This document shows positions 8,810-17,797 of a stretch of 64,000 bases of DNA, piece after piece; within the stretch, counting starts at the first letter, position 1, and each line of letters starts with the position of its first letter. The stretch lies in NCBI RefSeq assembly GCF_004766045.1, contig NZ_SPQQ01000007.1:241228-305227 (forward strand), given 5' to 3'. The position numbers were made by a program, and so were the translations under genes. The notes under the pieces are model-generated. The model worked only from the letters and a program-made list of their open reading frames with translations, was not told the DNA's origin and searched no databases. This DNA is from Desulfosporosinus fructosivorans. GTDB lineage: Bacteria > Bacillota > Desulfitobacteriia > Desulfitobacteriales > Desulfitobacteriaceae.

Positions 8810-10171
8810 ATGTCAAAAAGAGTACGTTCCCTTTTAGTAATTCTTTCTTTATGTCTTAGTTTAACAATAACTGGCTGTGGTCTACAAGCCCTTTTGGGAA
8901 ACAAGAATAAAACTTCTTCAACAAAAGGGGGGACTGAGACAGTTATCGCGGTTTCTTTAGATGAGGAAGATCCCAATAAACTACTTATTACTAAAGGGAT
9001 CGATGATCTGGCGAAGAAAGAAGACGTGCAAGTAAAGTATTTGGACAAAAGTGCAGCGGCAAAAGAATCTCCCTTGAAAGGGGCAAAGGTCCTTATTTAT
9101 CAAGGGGGAGATGAGAAGCTTCTAAAGAGTGCAGAAACCGAAAAAATCCCCGTGTTAGCGTTAAGTCAGCTTCCTGTAGGCGCAAAGCTCGTAGGGATAA
9201 TCACTCCAGATCAGGAAAAGGCTGGGGAACTTATGGCGCAAACGTTAGTAAGTAAGGTTGCCGAGGGTCAAGTGATAATTTTGCAGGGAGATCCTAGTGA
9301 GACTGGATTTCAAGAACGATTAGCGGGAAACAAAGCGGTACTAAGTAAATATCCTAAAATAATAGTTCAAAACATCGTGAGTTCTCCAGATTCTGAATCG
9401 GTCGCCAAACAGGGACTAGTGGATTTTCTTCAGAAGAATCCTGACAAGGTCCAAGGCATCTTAGCGCACACCGAAAAATTAGCAGTATTAGCAAACGAAG
9501 TTTTGAAACAGGCTCAATTAGATAAAAAAATAATTTTAGTTGGAGGACAAGCCAGTGTTTCCTCCTTGGAACGAATGTCAAAAGGAGCACAGGTCGGCGA
9601 TGTTGATACTTCCCCATATCTGCAAGGTGTCAATGCCTATCAATGGGCTCAAAAAGTAATAAAGAAAGAATCGCTAGATGTCAATAATTCTATCACAAGT
9701 GAGCAAGGAGAAATACCCGCTAAAATCATTCAGGTTAAGGCGGTAACGTCAGATAATCTCGCGGTGATCCAGAAGAGTTACACTAAAACGTTGGAAAGTG
9801 CAGAACAAGAGAAAAAGCAGACAGAGGAAAAGGATAAGGGAAAAAAAGGAGACCAAGCTTCACAAGATCAAGGAGACTCGAAAAAGGAAGAGAGTCAAGC
9901 TGGAGATAAGCAAGGGTCAAGTAACGGAGGAGAAAAACAGGCCGAAGGTAAGAGCGGCGATATCCCTCCGGGTGTTCAAAAGGTAACGGAACGTATAAAG
10001 ACCGAAACAACGCGGGAGTATTTTGATGAGCAAGGTAAAGTTATCGGCACTGAGAAAACGGAAAATGAACAAGTAAAAACAGTACCCCCAGAAATGTTAA
10101 AGCAACAGTCCGAGCAATCAAAACAATCGTCGTCAGATCAGGGGAGTGAGTCAGGGAAAGAAAAGAAATAA
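8810..10171 (+). CDS. Sugar-type substrate-binding lipoprotein with acidic/basic tail
   Basis: This is a lipoprotein of about 453 aa. The signal peptide ends in a lipobox at TITGC, so the mature protein is anchored outside the membrane. Residues 40-320 resemble a periplasmic binding protein of the RbsB/xylose-binding class, with PVLALSQLPVG, VIILQGDP and GILAHTEKL in the expected places. The last 110 residues are a low-complexity K/E/Q/S tail, unusual for the family. The frame opens at 8780, but ATG 8810 follows GAAAGGAGCG and gives a proper signal peptide. No permease or ATPase is adjacent, so a sensory or orphan role is possible. Confidence 0.82.
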   Translation: MSKRVRSLLVILSLCLSLTITGCGLQALLGNKNKTSSTKGGTETVIAVSLDEEDPNKLLITKGIDDLAKKEDVQVKYLDKSAAAKESPLKGAKVLIYQGGDEKLLKSAETEKIPVLALSQLPVGAKLVGIITPDQEKAGELMAQTLVSKVAEGQVIILQGDPSETGFQERLAGNKAVLSKYPKIIVQNIVSSPDSESVAKQGLVDFLQKNPDKVQGILAHTEKLAVLANEVLKQAQLDKKIILVGGQASVSSLERMSKGAQVGDVDTSPYLQGVNAYQWAQKVIKKESLDVNNSITSEQGEIPAKIIQVKAVTSDNLAVIQKSYTKTLESAEQEKKQTEEKDKGKKGDQASQDQGDSKKEESQAGDKQGSSNGGEKQAEGKSGDIPPGVQKVTERIKTETTREYFDEQGKVIGTEKTENEQVKTVPPEMLKQQSEQSKQSSSDQGSESGKEKK

Positions 10172-10198
10172 TAGTAAGGAGAACTCAAATATACTGTG

Positions 10199-10229
10199 TA
10201 AGCCGAAGAATTTTCGGCTTTTTCTTTTT
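10199..10229 (+). terminator. Terminator after the sugar-binding lipoprotein
   Basis: AGCCGAA at 10201-10207 pairs with TTCGGCT at 10213-10219, followed by a T-rich tract. Confidence 0.85.
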
Positions 10230-10326
10230 CCATTGCATAGCCAGAAGCCCCTTCTCTTGTGGAGAGTTTGAAGTGGGCTGGTCGTTCATAAAAAAAGAAT
10301 AAAATAGAACACATGTACTATAAGAC

Positions 10327-10336
10327 GTGATATAAT
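10327..10336 (+). promoter_or_regulatory. Possible extended -10 promoter element for uvrBA
   Basis: TGATATAAT is a good extended -10 sequence in the 342-bp gap before uvrB. No clear -35 or LexA box was identified, and the element is about 180 bases from the start codon. The rest of the gap is AT-rich and otherwise featureless. Confidence 0.35.
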
Positions 10337-10513
10337 GGGGTGAATCAAAAAGGTGTTGAAGTAGGCATAGTGTGTAAGCCACAACTTGTTTAAGTCTCGC
10401 CTTAGATGTACAATAAACTAAGAAGAATTACAAATTATCAAGTGAAAATTAATAGATTACAATGATCTATCGTAATATATGAATAATTTATTAAAAGAAA
10501 AGGAGACTGGAGT

Positions 10514-12571
10514 ATGGAATTCCAGTTACATGCCCCCTATGAAGCAGCAGGGGATCAACCTCAAGCCATAGATGCTCTGGTCGCTGGGGTGAATGAAGGG
10601 AAGCGTCATCAGACATTATTGGGGGTCACAGGATCAGGAAAGACCTTTACGATGGCGAATATAATTACGAAGGTGCAGAGACCGACTCTTATACTTGCGC
10701 ATAACAAAACTTTGGCGGCCCAACTTTATAGCGAGTTTAAGGAGTACTTTCCTGACAATGCAGTTGAGTATTTCGTGAGTTACTATGATTATTACCAACC
10801 CGAGGCTTACGTGCCCTCTAGTGATACGTTTATTGAAAAAGACGCCTCAATTAATGATGAAATTGAGAAATTGCGTCACTCAGCGACTGCTGCGCTGCTG
10901 GAGCGGCGTGATGTGATCGTCGTAGCTAGCGTCTCCTGTATCTACGGTTTAGGTTCTCCAGAAGATTACCGTGACCTCGTTCTTTCGCTACGGCAGGGAC
11001 AAGTTGTGGATCGCAATGAGATTTTGCGTAAGCTGATTTCGATACAATACGATCGTAATGATATCGCCTTTGGCCGAGGTACTTTTCGTGTAAGAGGGGA
11101 TGTCGTAGAGATCTATCCGGCTGCTGCCAGTGAACAAGTAATTAGGGTGGAGATGTTCGGGGACGAAATCGAGCATATGTACGAGATCAATGTATTGACG
11201 GGGGAAATCTTAGGGGAACGGCAACATGTCTCGATTTTCCCGAACTCTCACTATGTAACTGCCCGTGACAAAGTCATGGAGGCTGCGGAAAATATTGAAA
11301 AAGAGCTGGAGGAGCGAATTAAGGTCTTAGAAGCGGAGAACAAACTTATAGAAGTTCAGCGACTTGAGCAGCGGACACGCTATGATTTGGAAATGCTTAG
11401 GGAAATGGGCTTCTGTAATGGAATCGAAAATTATTCTCGCCATTTGACATTCCGCGAGGCAGGGGAGACTCCGTATACCCTGATCCATTATTTCCCCGAG
11501 GATTTTCTCCTTTTTGTGGACGAATCCCACGTTTCACTTCCTCAGGTGAGGGGGATGTATGAAGGAGACCGTTCAAGGAAAACTACCCTGGTAAACTATG
11601 GCTTTCGTCTTCCTTCTGCCTTAGATAATCGACCGCTGACGTTTGCCGAGTTTGAACGAACGATTAAACAAAGCGTCTATGTCACGGCAACACCTGGACC
11701 GTACGAATTGGCGCACTGTCCTACGCTTGTGGAGCAAATTATTCGCCCAACAGGGTTGTTGGATCCTGAGGTTATTGTTCGCCAGACTAAAGGGCAGATT
11801 GATGATTTACTTGGGGAAATCAGAGCACGGATCGCTAAGGATGAACGGGTCCTTGTTACAACGTTAACCAAGAAAATGGCTGAAGATCTCACAGATTACT
11901 TTAAAAACCTAGAAATTAAGGTAAAGTACCTTCATTCAGATATTAAGACACTTGAACGTGTGGAGATCCTTCGGGAGCTTCGCCTAGGAGCAATTGACGT
12001 AGTTGTTGGGATTAACCTCTTGAGGGAAGGACTGGATTTACCAGAAGTTTCCCTAGTCGCCATTCTCGACGCAGATAAAGAAGGGTTCCTTAGGTCAGAC
12101 CGCTCTCTCATCCAGACCATAGGGCGTGCAGCACGCCATGCCCAAGGCAAGGTCATTATGTATGGAGATAAGATCACAAGATCGATGCAAATTGCCCTCG
12201 ACGAAACAAATAGACGCCGGGCCATACAAATGGCTCATAACGAGAAACTGGGGATTACTCCTGAAACGATTCATAAAGCGGTCCATGCTGCTCCAGAGGC
12301 AACTAAAGTTGCGGAACTGAAAAAGGCTTATGGTTCAAAATTACCGCCTGAAGAGCTTGCCGCGCTCATTAAGAATCTGGAACAAGAAATGCGCCTAGCA
12401 GCTCGAGATCTCGACTTCGAACGAGCCGCTGAGCTTAGAGATGCTATGATTGAGTTAAAAGGGGAAAATAATAAATATAAAATGACGACTCAACAACGTG
12501 GGAGCAAAAGTAAAAAATATGACCATAAAGCACAGCAAAAAGAGGTGTCATACCGAAGAGGAAAGAAGTAA
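10514..12571 (+). CDS. uvrB: Excinuclease ABC subunit B
   Basis: UvrB, 685 aa, is the damage-verifying helicase-like subunit of nucleotide excision repair. Walker A is GVTGSGKTFT near residue 39. The beta-hairpin stretch YYDYYQPEAYVPSSDT is intact, the DEAD-like motif is LLFVDESH, and helicase motif VI is QTIGRAARH. The C-terminal UVR motif near residue 635 (LEQEMRLAARDLDFERAA) contacts UvrC. The ATG follows AAAAGGAGA. uvrA comes 88 bases downstream in the same direction, so the two are likely one operon. Confidence 0.98.
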   Translation: MEFQLHAPYEAAGDQPQAIDALVAGVNEGKRHQTLLGVTGSGKTFTMANIITKVQRPTLILAHNKTLAAQLYSEFKEYFPDNAVEYFVSYYDYYQPEAYVPSSDTFIEKDASINDEIEKLRHSATAALLERRDVIVVASVSCIYGLGSPEDYRDLVLSLRQGQVVDRNEILRKLISIQYDRNDIAFGRGTFRVRGDVVEIYPAAASEQVIRVEMFGDEIEHMYEINVLTGEILGERQHVSIFPNSHYVTARDKVMEAAENIEKELEERIKVLEAENKLIEVQRLEQRTRYDLEMLREMGFCNGIENYSRHLTFREAGETPYTLIHYFPEDFLLFVDESHVSLPQVRGMYEGDRSRKTTLVNYGFRLPSALDNRPLTFAEFERTIKQSVYVTATPGPYELAHCPTLVEQIIRPTGLLDPEVIVRQTKGQIDDLLGEIRARIAKDERVLVTTLTKKMAEDLTDYFKNLEIKVKYLHSDIKTLERVEILRELRLGAIDVVVGINLLREGLDLPEVSLVAILDADKEGFLRSDRSLIQTIGRAARHAQGKVIMYGDKITRSMQIALDETNRRRAIQMAHNEKLGITPETIHKAVHAAPEATKVAELKKAYGSKLPPEELAALIKNLEQEMRLAARDLDFERAAELRDAMIELKGENNKYKMTTQQRGSKSKKYDHKAQQKEVSYRRGKK

Positions 12572-12659
12572 GGGAACGAAAAAAATTTAATGACGTTCAC
12601 CAAAGCTCTCCCTTGTGTAGGTACGTCCCCAACTAAAGACTTAGGAGGCCATACCAATT

Positions 12660-15476
12660 ATGACTCAGGACTACTTACGCGTGCGGGGCGCACGCGCTCA
12701 TAATTTAAAGAACATCGACATTGACATTCCACGAGATAAACTAGTAGTAATCACCGGATTGTCTGGCTCGGGAAAATCATCTCTAGCTTTCGATACTATT
12801 TATGCTGAGGGACAGCGGCGTTACGTGGAATCTCTGTCTGCCTATGCACGCCAATTCTTAGGACAAATGGACAAGCCAGATGTCGATTCCATTGAGGGGC
12901 TTTCCCCAGCAATTTCTATTGATCAGAAGACAACTAATCGCAACCCTAGGTCTACCGTGGGCACAGCGACAGAGGTTTCAGATTACCTTCGCCTGCTTTT
13001 TGCTCGAATCGGGCACCCGCATTGTCCAAAGTGTGGTCGTGGAATTTCCCAACAAACTATTCAGCAAATGGTTGACCAGTTGATGAGTCTACCAGAGCGA
13101 ACAAAACTACAAATATTGGCACCACTCGTTAAAGGGAAAAAGGGAGAACATCATAAGGTCTTTGAGGAAGCACGTAAGTCAGGCTATGTCAGGGTGCGCG
13201 TCGATGGGGAGGCAAGAGATCTCAGTGAGGATATAGATCTGGCCAAGAACAAAAAACACTCAGTTGAAGTTGTGATCGACCGCATTTCCCTAAAACCTGA
13301 GAGTGCTGAACGTTTGGCGGATTCTCTGGAGACAGCACTCAAACTCGGCGAAGGGAATGTCATCGTGGATGTCACCGACGGGAGTGAGTTGCGCTTTAGC
13401 GAAAATTTCGCATGTCCGGATTGTGGAATTGCTCTTGAAGAAATATCTCCGCGTCTTTTTTCCTTTAACAGTCCTTACGGAGCTTGCCCAGCGTGTACTG
13501 GGTTGGGAGCAAATCTCGTCGTCGATATCGACCTTCTCCTCCCTGACCGTTCCCTGTCTTTGGCGACAGGGGCGATTGCACCTTGGGCCAAATCATCTTC
13601 AAGTTATTATCCTAAGATGATGGAGGCTGTGGCTATAAACTTGGGGTTCGAGATGGATACCCCTTTGCAAGAACTCAATGAGAGTCAATGGATGGGGTTA
13701 CTCTATGGAACAAAGACACCTATTTCTTTTCAATACCAAAATATATTTGATCAAGAAAAAACGTATAATACTAATTTTGAGGGGCTGGTTCCCTTCTTTG
13801 GACGTCGACACCGGGAGTCAACCTCGGACATGGTGCGTGTTGAAATAGAAGGGTATATGAGCGAACACCCTTGTCCAGAGTGTCAAGGGAAACGCCTTAA
13901 ACCGGAAGCGCTAGCTGTTAAGGTCGGTGGAATCTCTATCGATGATTTGTCTCGTTTGCCAATAACAGAATCCTTAAGCTTTCTGGATTCTTTGCCCCTT
14001 ACATTAAAAGAACAAACGATTGGCCACCAAATCCTTAAGGAAATCAAGGAAAGACTAGGATTTTTGCTAAATGTTGGACTGGATTACTTGACACTGGCCC
14101 GTGCGGCAGGCTCGCTCTCTGGTGGAGAGGCTCAGAGAATCCGGCTGGCGACTCAGATTGGATCAAGCCTGATGGGCGTACTATATGTTTTGGATGAGCC
14201 AAGCATTGGGCTTCACCAGCGGGATAATGCCCGTCTTCTTTCAACGTTACAACATTTACGCGACCTTGGTAATACTTTGATTGTGGTTGAACATGATGAG
14301 GATACGATGATTGTTGCAGACCATATCATCGATATTGGTCCTGGCGCAGGGGCACACGGAGGGCGAGTAGTTGCTGAGGGTACGATTGAGGAAATCAAGG
14401 CCAATAAGGAATCAATCACGGGGCAGTATTTGTGCGGTACCAAACAGATCGCAGTGCCTGAGAAACGCCGGCAGACGAACGGCAAATGGCTTGAGGTCGT
14501 TGGTGCTCGAGAAAACAACCTGAAGAATTTTACAGTGCGCGTTCCCTTAGGCTTGTTTACCTGTGTTACCGGGGTCTCGGGTTCTGGTAAGAGTACCTTG
14601 GTCAATGAGATCATATATAAAGGATTATCCGCCAAATTGAGTCGTGCGCGCCGCCGTGCTGGTGCACACGACCGCTTGGAAGGGTTAGAGCATCTAGACA
14701 AGGTTATTGATATTGACCAGTCCCCGATTGGACGCACTCCTCGTTCAAATCCAGCGACGTATACCGGAGTGTTTGATTTTATCCGCGAACTCTTTTCTAT
14801 AACCCCAGAAGCAAAGATGAGGGGCTATAAGGCAGGACGATTTAGTTTTAATGTTAAAGGCGGACGGTGCGAGGCTTGCCGTGGAGATGGAATCATCAAG
14901 ATTGAGATGCATTTCCTCCCGGACGTTTACGTTCCCTGTGAAATTTGCGAGGGTAAACGGTATAACCGAGAGACCTTGGAAGTACGTTACAAAGGGAAAA
15001 ACATTGCTCAAGTGTTAGAGATGACGGTCGATGAAGCGGTGGAGTTCTTTCAAGTGGTCCAGAAAATTGCTAGAAAATTTCAGACGATGCAGGATGTGGG
15101 GCTTGGCTATATTCGATTAGGTCAACCCGCAACCACCTTATCCGGGGGAGAAGCACAGCGAATTAAGCTGGCCACGGAGTTGAGCCGAAGAAGTACCGGT
15201 AAAACTATTTATATCCTCGATGAACCAACCACTGGTTTGCACACAGCAGATATCGATAAACTTCTTGACGTGCTCCATCGTTTGGTAGAGGCAGGGGATA
15301 CTGTGCTTGTCATTGAGCATAACCTTGATGTCATCAAAACGGCAGACTGGCTCATTGATCTTGGTCCTGAAGGGGGAAACCGGGGTGGAGAAGTAGTTAT
15401 ATCAGGGACACCTGAGGAGATTGCTGCTTGCCCAGCCTCTTATACTGGGCAGTATTTAAAGCGCTATTTAGAGTAG
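12660..15476 (+). CDS. uvrA: Excinuclease ABC subunit A
   Basis: UvrA, 938 aa, is the damage-recognising ABC-type ATPase dimer of nucleotide excision repair. Both nucleotide sites are visible: GLSGSGKSS near residue 31 and GVSGSGKST near 640. Two signatures are present, SLSGGEAQRIRLA and TLSGGEAQRIKLA. Zinc-binding cysteines occur as CPDCGI...CPAC (about 253-280) and CEAC...CEIC (about 738-765). Length is normal and no damage is seen. The ATG follows TAGGAGG. Confidence 0.98.
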   Translation: MTQDYLRVRGARAHNLKNIDIDIPRDKLVVITGLSGSGKSSLAFDTIYAEGQRRYVESLSAYARQFLGQMDKPDVDSIEGLSPAISIDQKTTNRNPRSTVGTATEVSDYLRLLFARIGHPHCPKCGRGISQQTIQQMVDQLMSLPERTKLQILAPLVKGKKGEHHKVFEEARKSGYVRVRVDGEARDLSEDIDLAKNKKHSVEVVIDRISLKPESAERLADSLETALKLGEGNVIVDVTDGSELRFSENFACPDCGIALEEISPRLFSFNSPYGACPACTGLGANLVVDIDLLLPDRSLSLATGAIAPWAKSSSSYYPKMMEAVAINLGFEMDTPLQELNESQWMGLLYGTKTPISFQYQNIFDQEKTYNTNFEGLVPFFGRRHRESTSDMVRVEIEGYMSEHPCPECQGKRLKPEALAVKVGGISIDDLSRLPITESLSFLDSLPLTLKEQTIGHQILKEIKERLGFLLNVGLDYLTLARAAGSLSGGEAQRIRLATQIGSSLMGVLYVLDEPSIGLHQRDNARLLSTLQHLRDLGNTLIVVEHDEDTMIVADHIIDIGPGAGAHGGRVVAEGTIEEIKANKESITGQYLCGTKQIAVPEKRRQTNGKWLEVVGARENNLKNFTVRVPLGLFTCVTGVSGSGKSTLVNEIIYKGLSAKLSRARRRAGAHDRLEGLEHLDKVIDIDQSPIGRTPRSNPATYTGVFDFIRELFSITPEAKMRGYKAGRFSFNVKGGRCEACRGDGIIKIEMHFLPDVYVPCEICEGKRYNRETLEVRYKGKNIAQVLEMTVDEAVEFFQVVQKIARKFQTMQDVGLGYIRLGQPATTLSGGEAQRIKLATELSRRSTGKTIYILDEPTTGLHTADIDKLLDVLHRLVEAGDTVLVIEHNLDVIKTADWLIDLGPEGGNRGGEVVISGTPEEIAACPASYTGQYLKRYLE

Positions 15477-15487
15477 GAACATATTCG

Positions 15488-15578
15488 GTATTCGAATTAC
15501 GAACTACAAAACTACCAAAGATGAACGAAGAACTACCAAAGAAGAACAAAGAACAAAGAACAAAGAACTGCAAAGCTG
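15488..15578. repeat. Low-complexity GAAC/AAAGAAC repeat tract
   Basis: After uvrA the sequence becomes a string of related words: CGAATTACGAACTAC, then repeated AAAGAAC units in tandem near 15548-15570. The first part resembles words at about 6653-6670. It looks like a dispersed or slippage-grown intergenic repeat without coding capacity. Confidence 0.5.
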
Positions 15579-15652
15579 TCTCAAAGGGGAAGGAATGTCC
15601 TTTTCTCTGACGAATAGAGTTGAATAAACGAACTTAAGGGGTGGAAAAGATT

Positions 15653-16465
15653 TTGACAATTCGTTTAGTAGCTATGGATCTCGATGACACATTGCTAAGG
15701 GATGATTGGACGATGTCCCCGCGTGTTATAAAGGCGATACAAAAGGCCCAAGCACAAGGGGTTAAAATGACGATTGCAACTGGACGCATGACAATCTCTG
15801 CGCGTCCCTATGCAGAGCAACTAGGGTTAGATATCCCGGTGATCACATACCATGGGGCAATGATTCAACAGGTTTTAAGCGGGGACATTTTATTTCGGTG
15901 TGTTATCCCCAGCGCGTTGGCCACAGAGATCGTCGAGGATGTTGCGAGTCGAGGTGTTCATGCTCAAATCTATCTGAAAGACCGAGTCATTACTCCAAAA
16001 CTCAATGATTGGTCAGCTGAATATGCGCGGATCGCGAGTGTCCGTATTGAGGAAGATGATCTGTCAATCGTACTTTCTCAGGAACCAGAAGGAGTAGAAA
16101 AAATTCTCCTCATGGGAGAGGAAGTTGACCTAGATCAATTGGCCCCCTTGTTAAGGCAATGCTATGGGGAAAAGATACACATTACAAAATCTAAGCCCTG
16201 TTTCCTTGAAATAACGGATGGCTCGGTAAATAAAGGAGTGGCTTTGGCCGCTCTGGCAGAGCACTTTGGAATTGACCAATCAGAAGTTATGGCAATCGGG
16301 GACAGCTTTAATGATTTAGAAATGATTAAATACGCAGGACTTGGTGTGGCTGTGGGAAATGCCCGCTTGGAAATTCAAGATCAAGCGGATATTATTACCG
16401 CCTCGAATGAGGAAGACGGGGTAGCAGAAGCCATAGAACGTTATGTGTTGAATGCAAATTTGTAA
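15653..16465 (+). CDS. Cof-type HAD-superfamily phosphatase
   Basis: This is a roughly 270-aa HAD phosphatase with a C2 cap of the Cof/YidA class. Motif I is MDLDDTLL, with the nucleophile and acid aspartates. The region TIATGRM follows motif I, and the end carries AIGDSFNDLEMI with the metal-binding aspartates. These enzymes dephosphorylate sugar phosphates or cofactors in the cytoplasm; the substrate cannot be told from sequence. GTG at 15641 also opens the frame, but TTG at 15653 is better spaced from AAGGGG. Confidence 0.9.
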   Translation: MTIRLVAMDLDDTLLRDDWTMSPRVIKAIQKAQAQGVKMTIATGRMTISARPYAEQLGLDIPVITYHGAMIQQVLSGDILFRCVIPSALATEIVEDVASRGVHAQIYLKDRVITPKLNDWSAEYARIASVRIEEDDLSIVLSQEPEGVEKILLMGEEVDLDQLAPLLRQCYGEKIHITKSKPCFLEITDGSVNKGVALAALAEHFGIDQSEVMAIGDSFNDLEMIKYAGLGVAVGNARLEIQDQADIITASNEEDGVAEAIERYVLNANL

Positions 16466-16479
16466 GTATAGACAGGAGA

Positions 16480-16497
16480 ACCGTCCCCCTGTCTAAC
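16480..16497. repeat. Second copy of the AACCGTCCCC repeat
   Basis: AACCGTCCCCCTGTCTAA matches the sequence at the window start with one base different. It lies just after the HAD gene. Confidence 0.5.
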
Positions 16498-16582
16498 TTG
16501 CAGATACCCGTGTGTGGCTGCGATAAAAGATTTGTAGGTGCGCGATGTCTCGTGCTCGAAAGAAAGAGTGGAGGTAGATTTA

Positions 16583-17581
16583 ATGAATATGAAAACAGTT
16601 CGCCAAACTGCGCGAGAAAAGCTCAAGGGCTTTTGCAGGGTTTGTCCCGAATGTAATGGTAAGGTCTGTGCTGGGGAAGTTCCAGGCATGGGAGGAGCGG
16701 GTACAGGGGCATCGTTTAAAAACAATGTAGTAGCCTTAGCCGCCTTTCGCCTAAATATGAGGACAATTCACGGAGCTAAACAACCTGATACAGAGTATGA
16801 ACTATTTGGTCAAAAACTTTCGACCCCGATTCTAGGTGCACCAATTACGGGTAATAACTTTAATATGGGTGGAGCCCTAAATGAAGAAGAATGGGCAGAG
16901 GCCATAGTTCAGGGCTGCCTTACATCAGGGTCTCTAGGGTGTACAGGTGACGCCCCTGACCCCACAATGTATATTACTGGAGTAGATGTTGTCACCAAAG
17001 CAGGAGGCCGTGGCATTCCGGTAATGAAACCGCGGGAATTGGAAGAAGTCTTCAAATTCCTACGTCACGCTGAGGAGGCAGGAGCACTTGCGGTAGGCAT
17101 GGACATAGATGCAGCGGGCCTAGTTTCCATGGCCGTTGGACCAAAAACCAAAGAAGAAATGAAAGCGATCATTTCCAACACGTCTTTACCGTTTATCATT
17201 AAAGGCGTCATGACGGTCGACGAAGCCGAAATAGCACTTGAAGTGGGCGCTGCAGCAATTGTGGTATCTAATCATGGTGGTCGAATGCTCGATCATACAC
17301 CAGGGACAGCTGAAGTTCTTTCAAAAATTGCCAAGGCAGTAGATGGTCGAATTCCGGTGATTGTGGACGGCGGAATCCGAACTGGTGTAGACGTATTGAA
17401 AATGTTAGCCTTAGGCGCTGATGCAGTGATGATTGGCAGGCCGCTCATCACTGCCGCTTACGGCGGAGGTGCAGAGGGGGTCGCCTTAGCAATTAGGCGG
17501 ATGACAAATGAACTGAAGCAAGCCATGACACTGACAGGATGTGCAACGCTAAACGATATTACCAGTAATGTATTGCTCTAA
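16583..17581 (+). CDS. FMN-dependent alpha-hydroxy-acid dehydrogenase family protein
   Basis: This roughly 332-aa TIM-barrel flavoprotein belongs to the glycolate oxidase/lactate dehydrogenase superfamily. The active-site stretch VVSNHGGRMLDHTPG and the FMN-phosphate region VDGGIRTGVDVLK...GADAVMIGRP are present. Unusually, the N-terminus carries a cysteine cluster, FCRVCPECNGKVCAG, which could hold a metal or Fe-S centre; that is inference. The substrate is uncertain, since this anaerobic subfamily is poorly characterised. ATG 16583 follows GTGGAGG; an upstream GTG in frame at 16538 lacks support. Confidence 0.83.
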   Translation: MNMKTVRQTAREKLKGFCRVCPECNGKVCAGEVPGMGGAGTGASFKNNVVALAAFRLNMRTIHGAKQPDTEYELFGQKLSTPILGAPITGNNFNMGGALNEEEWAEAIVQGCLTSGSLGCTGDAPDPTMYITGVDVVTKAGGRGIPVMKPRELEEVFKFLRHAEEAGALAVGMDIDAAGLVSMAVGPKTKEEMKAIISNTSLPFIIKGVMTVDEAEIALEVGAAAIVVSNHGGRMLDHTPGTAEVLSKIAKAVDGRIPVIVDGGIRTGVDVLKMLALGADAVMIGRPLITAAYGGGAEGVALAIRRMTNELKQAMTLTGCATLNDITSNVLL

Positions 17582-17797
17582 AGTATTGCAAGAAAAGTGG
17601 TACAGGCAATAATCGCCAATGATGGAATATAACTTATTAGGATACTTACTCAAAGGGGTTTGTCCGCATTTGAATTTGCTCCAATTAATTAGGACGTATT
17701 CATGAATGCGATATTCGATGTACGAAGTACGATGTTTTATTCCGGATTTCGGATATTGGATCACAAACCACTAACATCGAAATCGGGGGCAGACTTA

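Noticed and set aside
9798..9986. 62-aa Arg/Lys-rich ORF inside the lipoprotein gene
   Set aside because: It is a frame-shadow of the low-complexity tail of the real gene.
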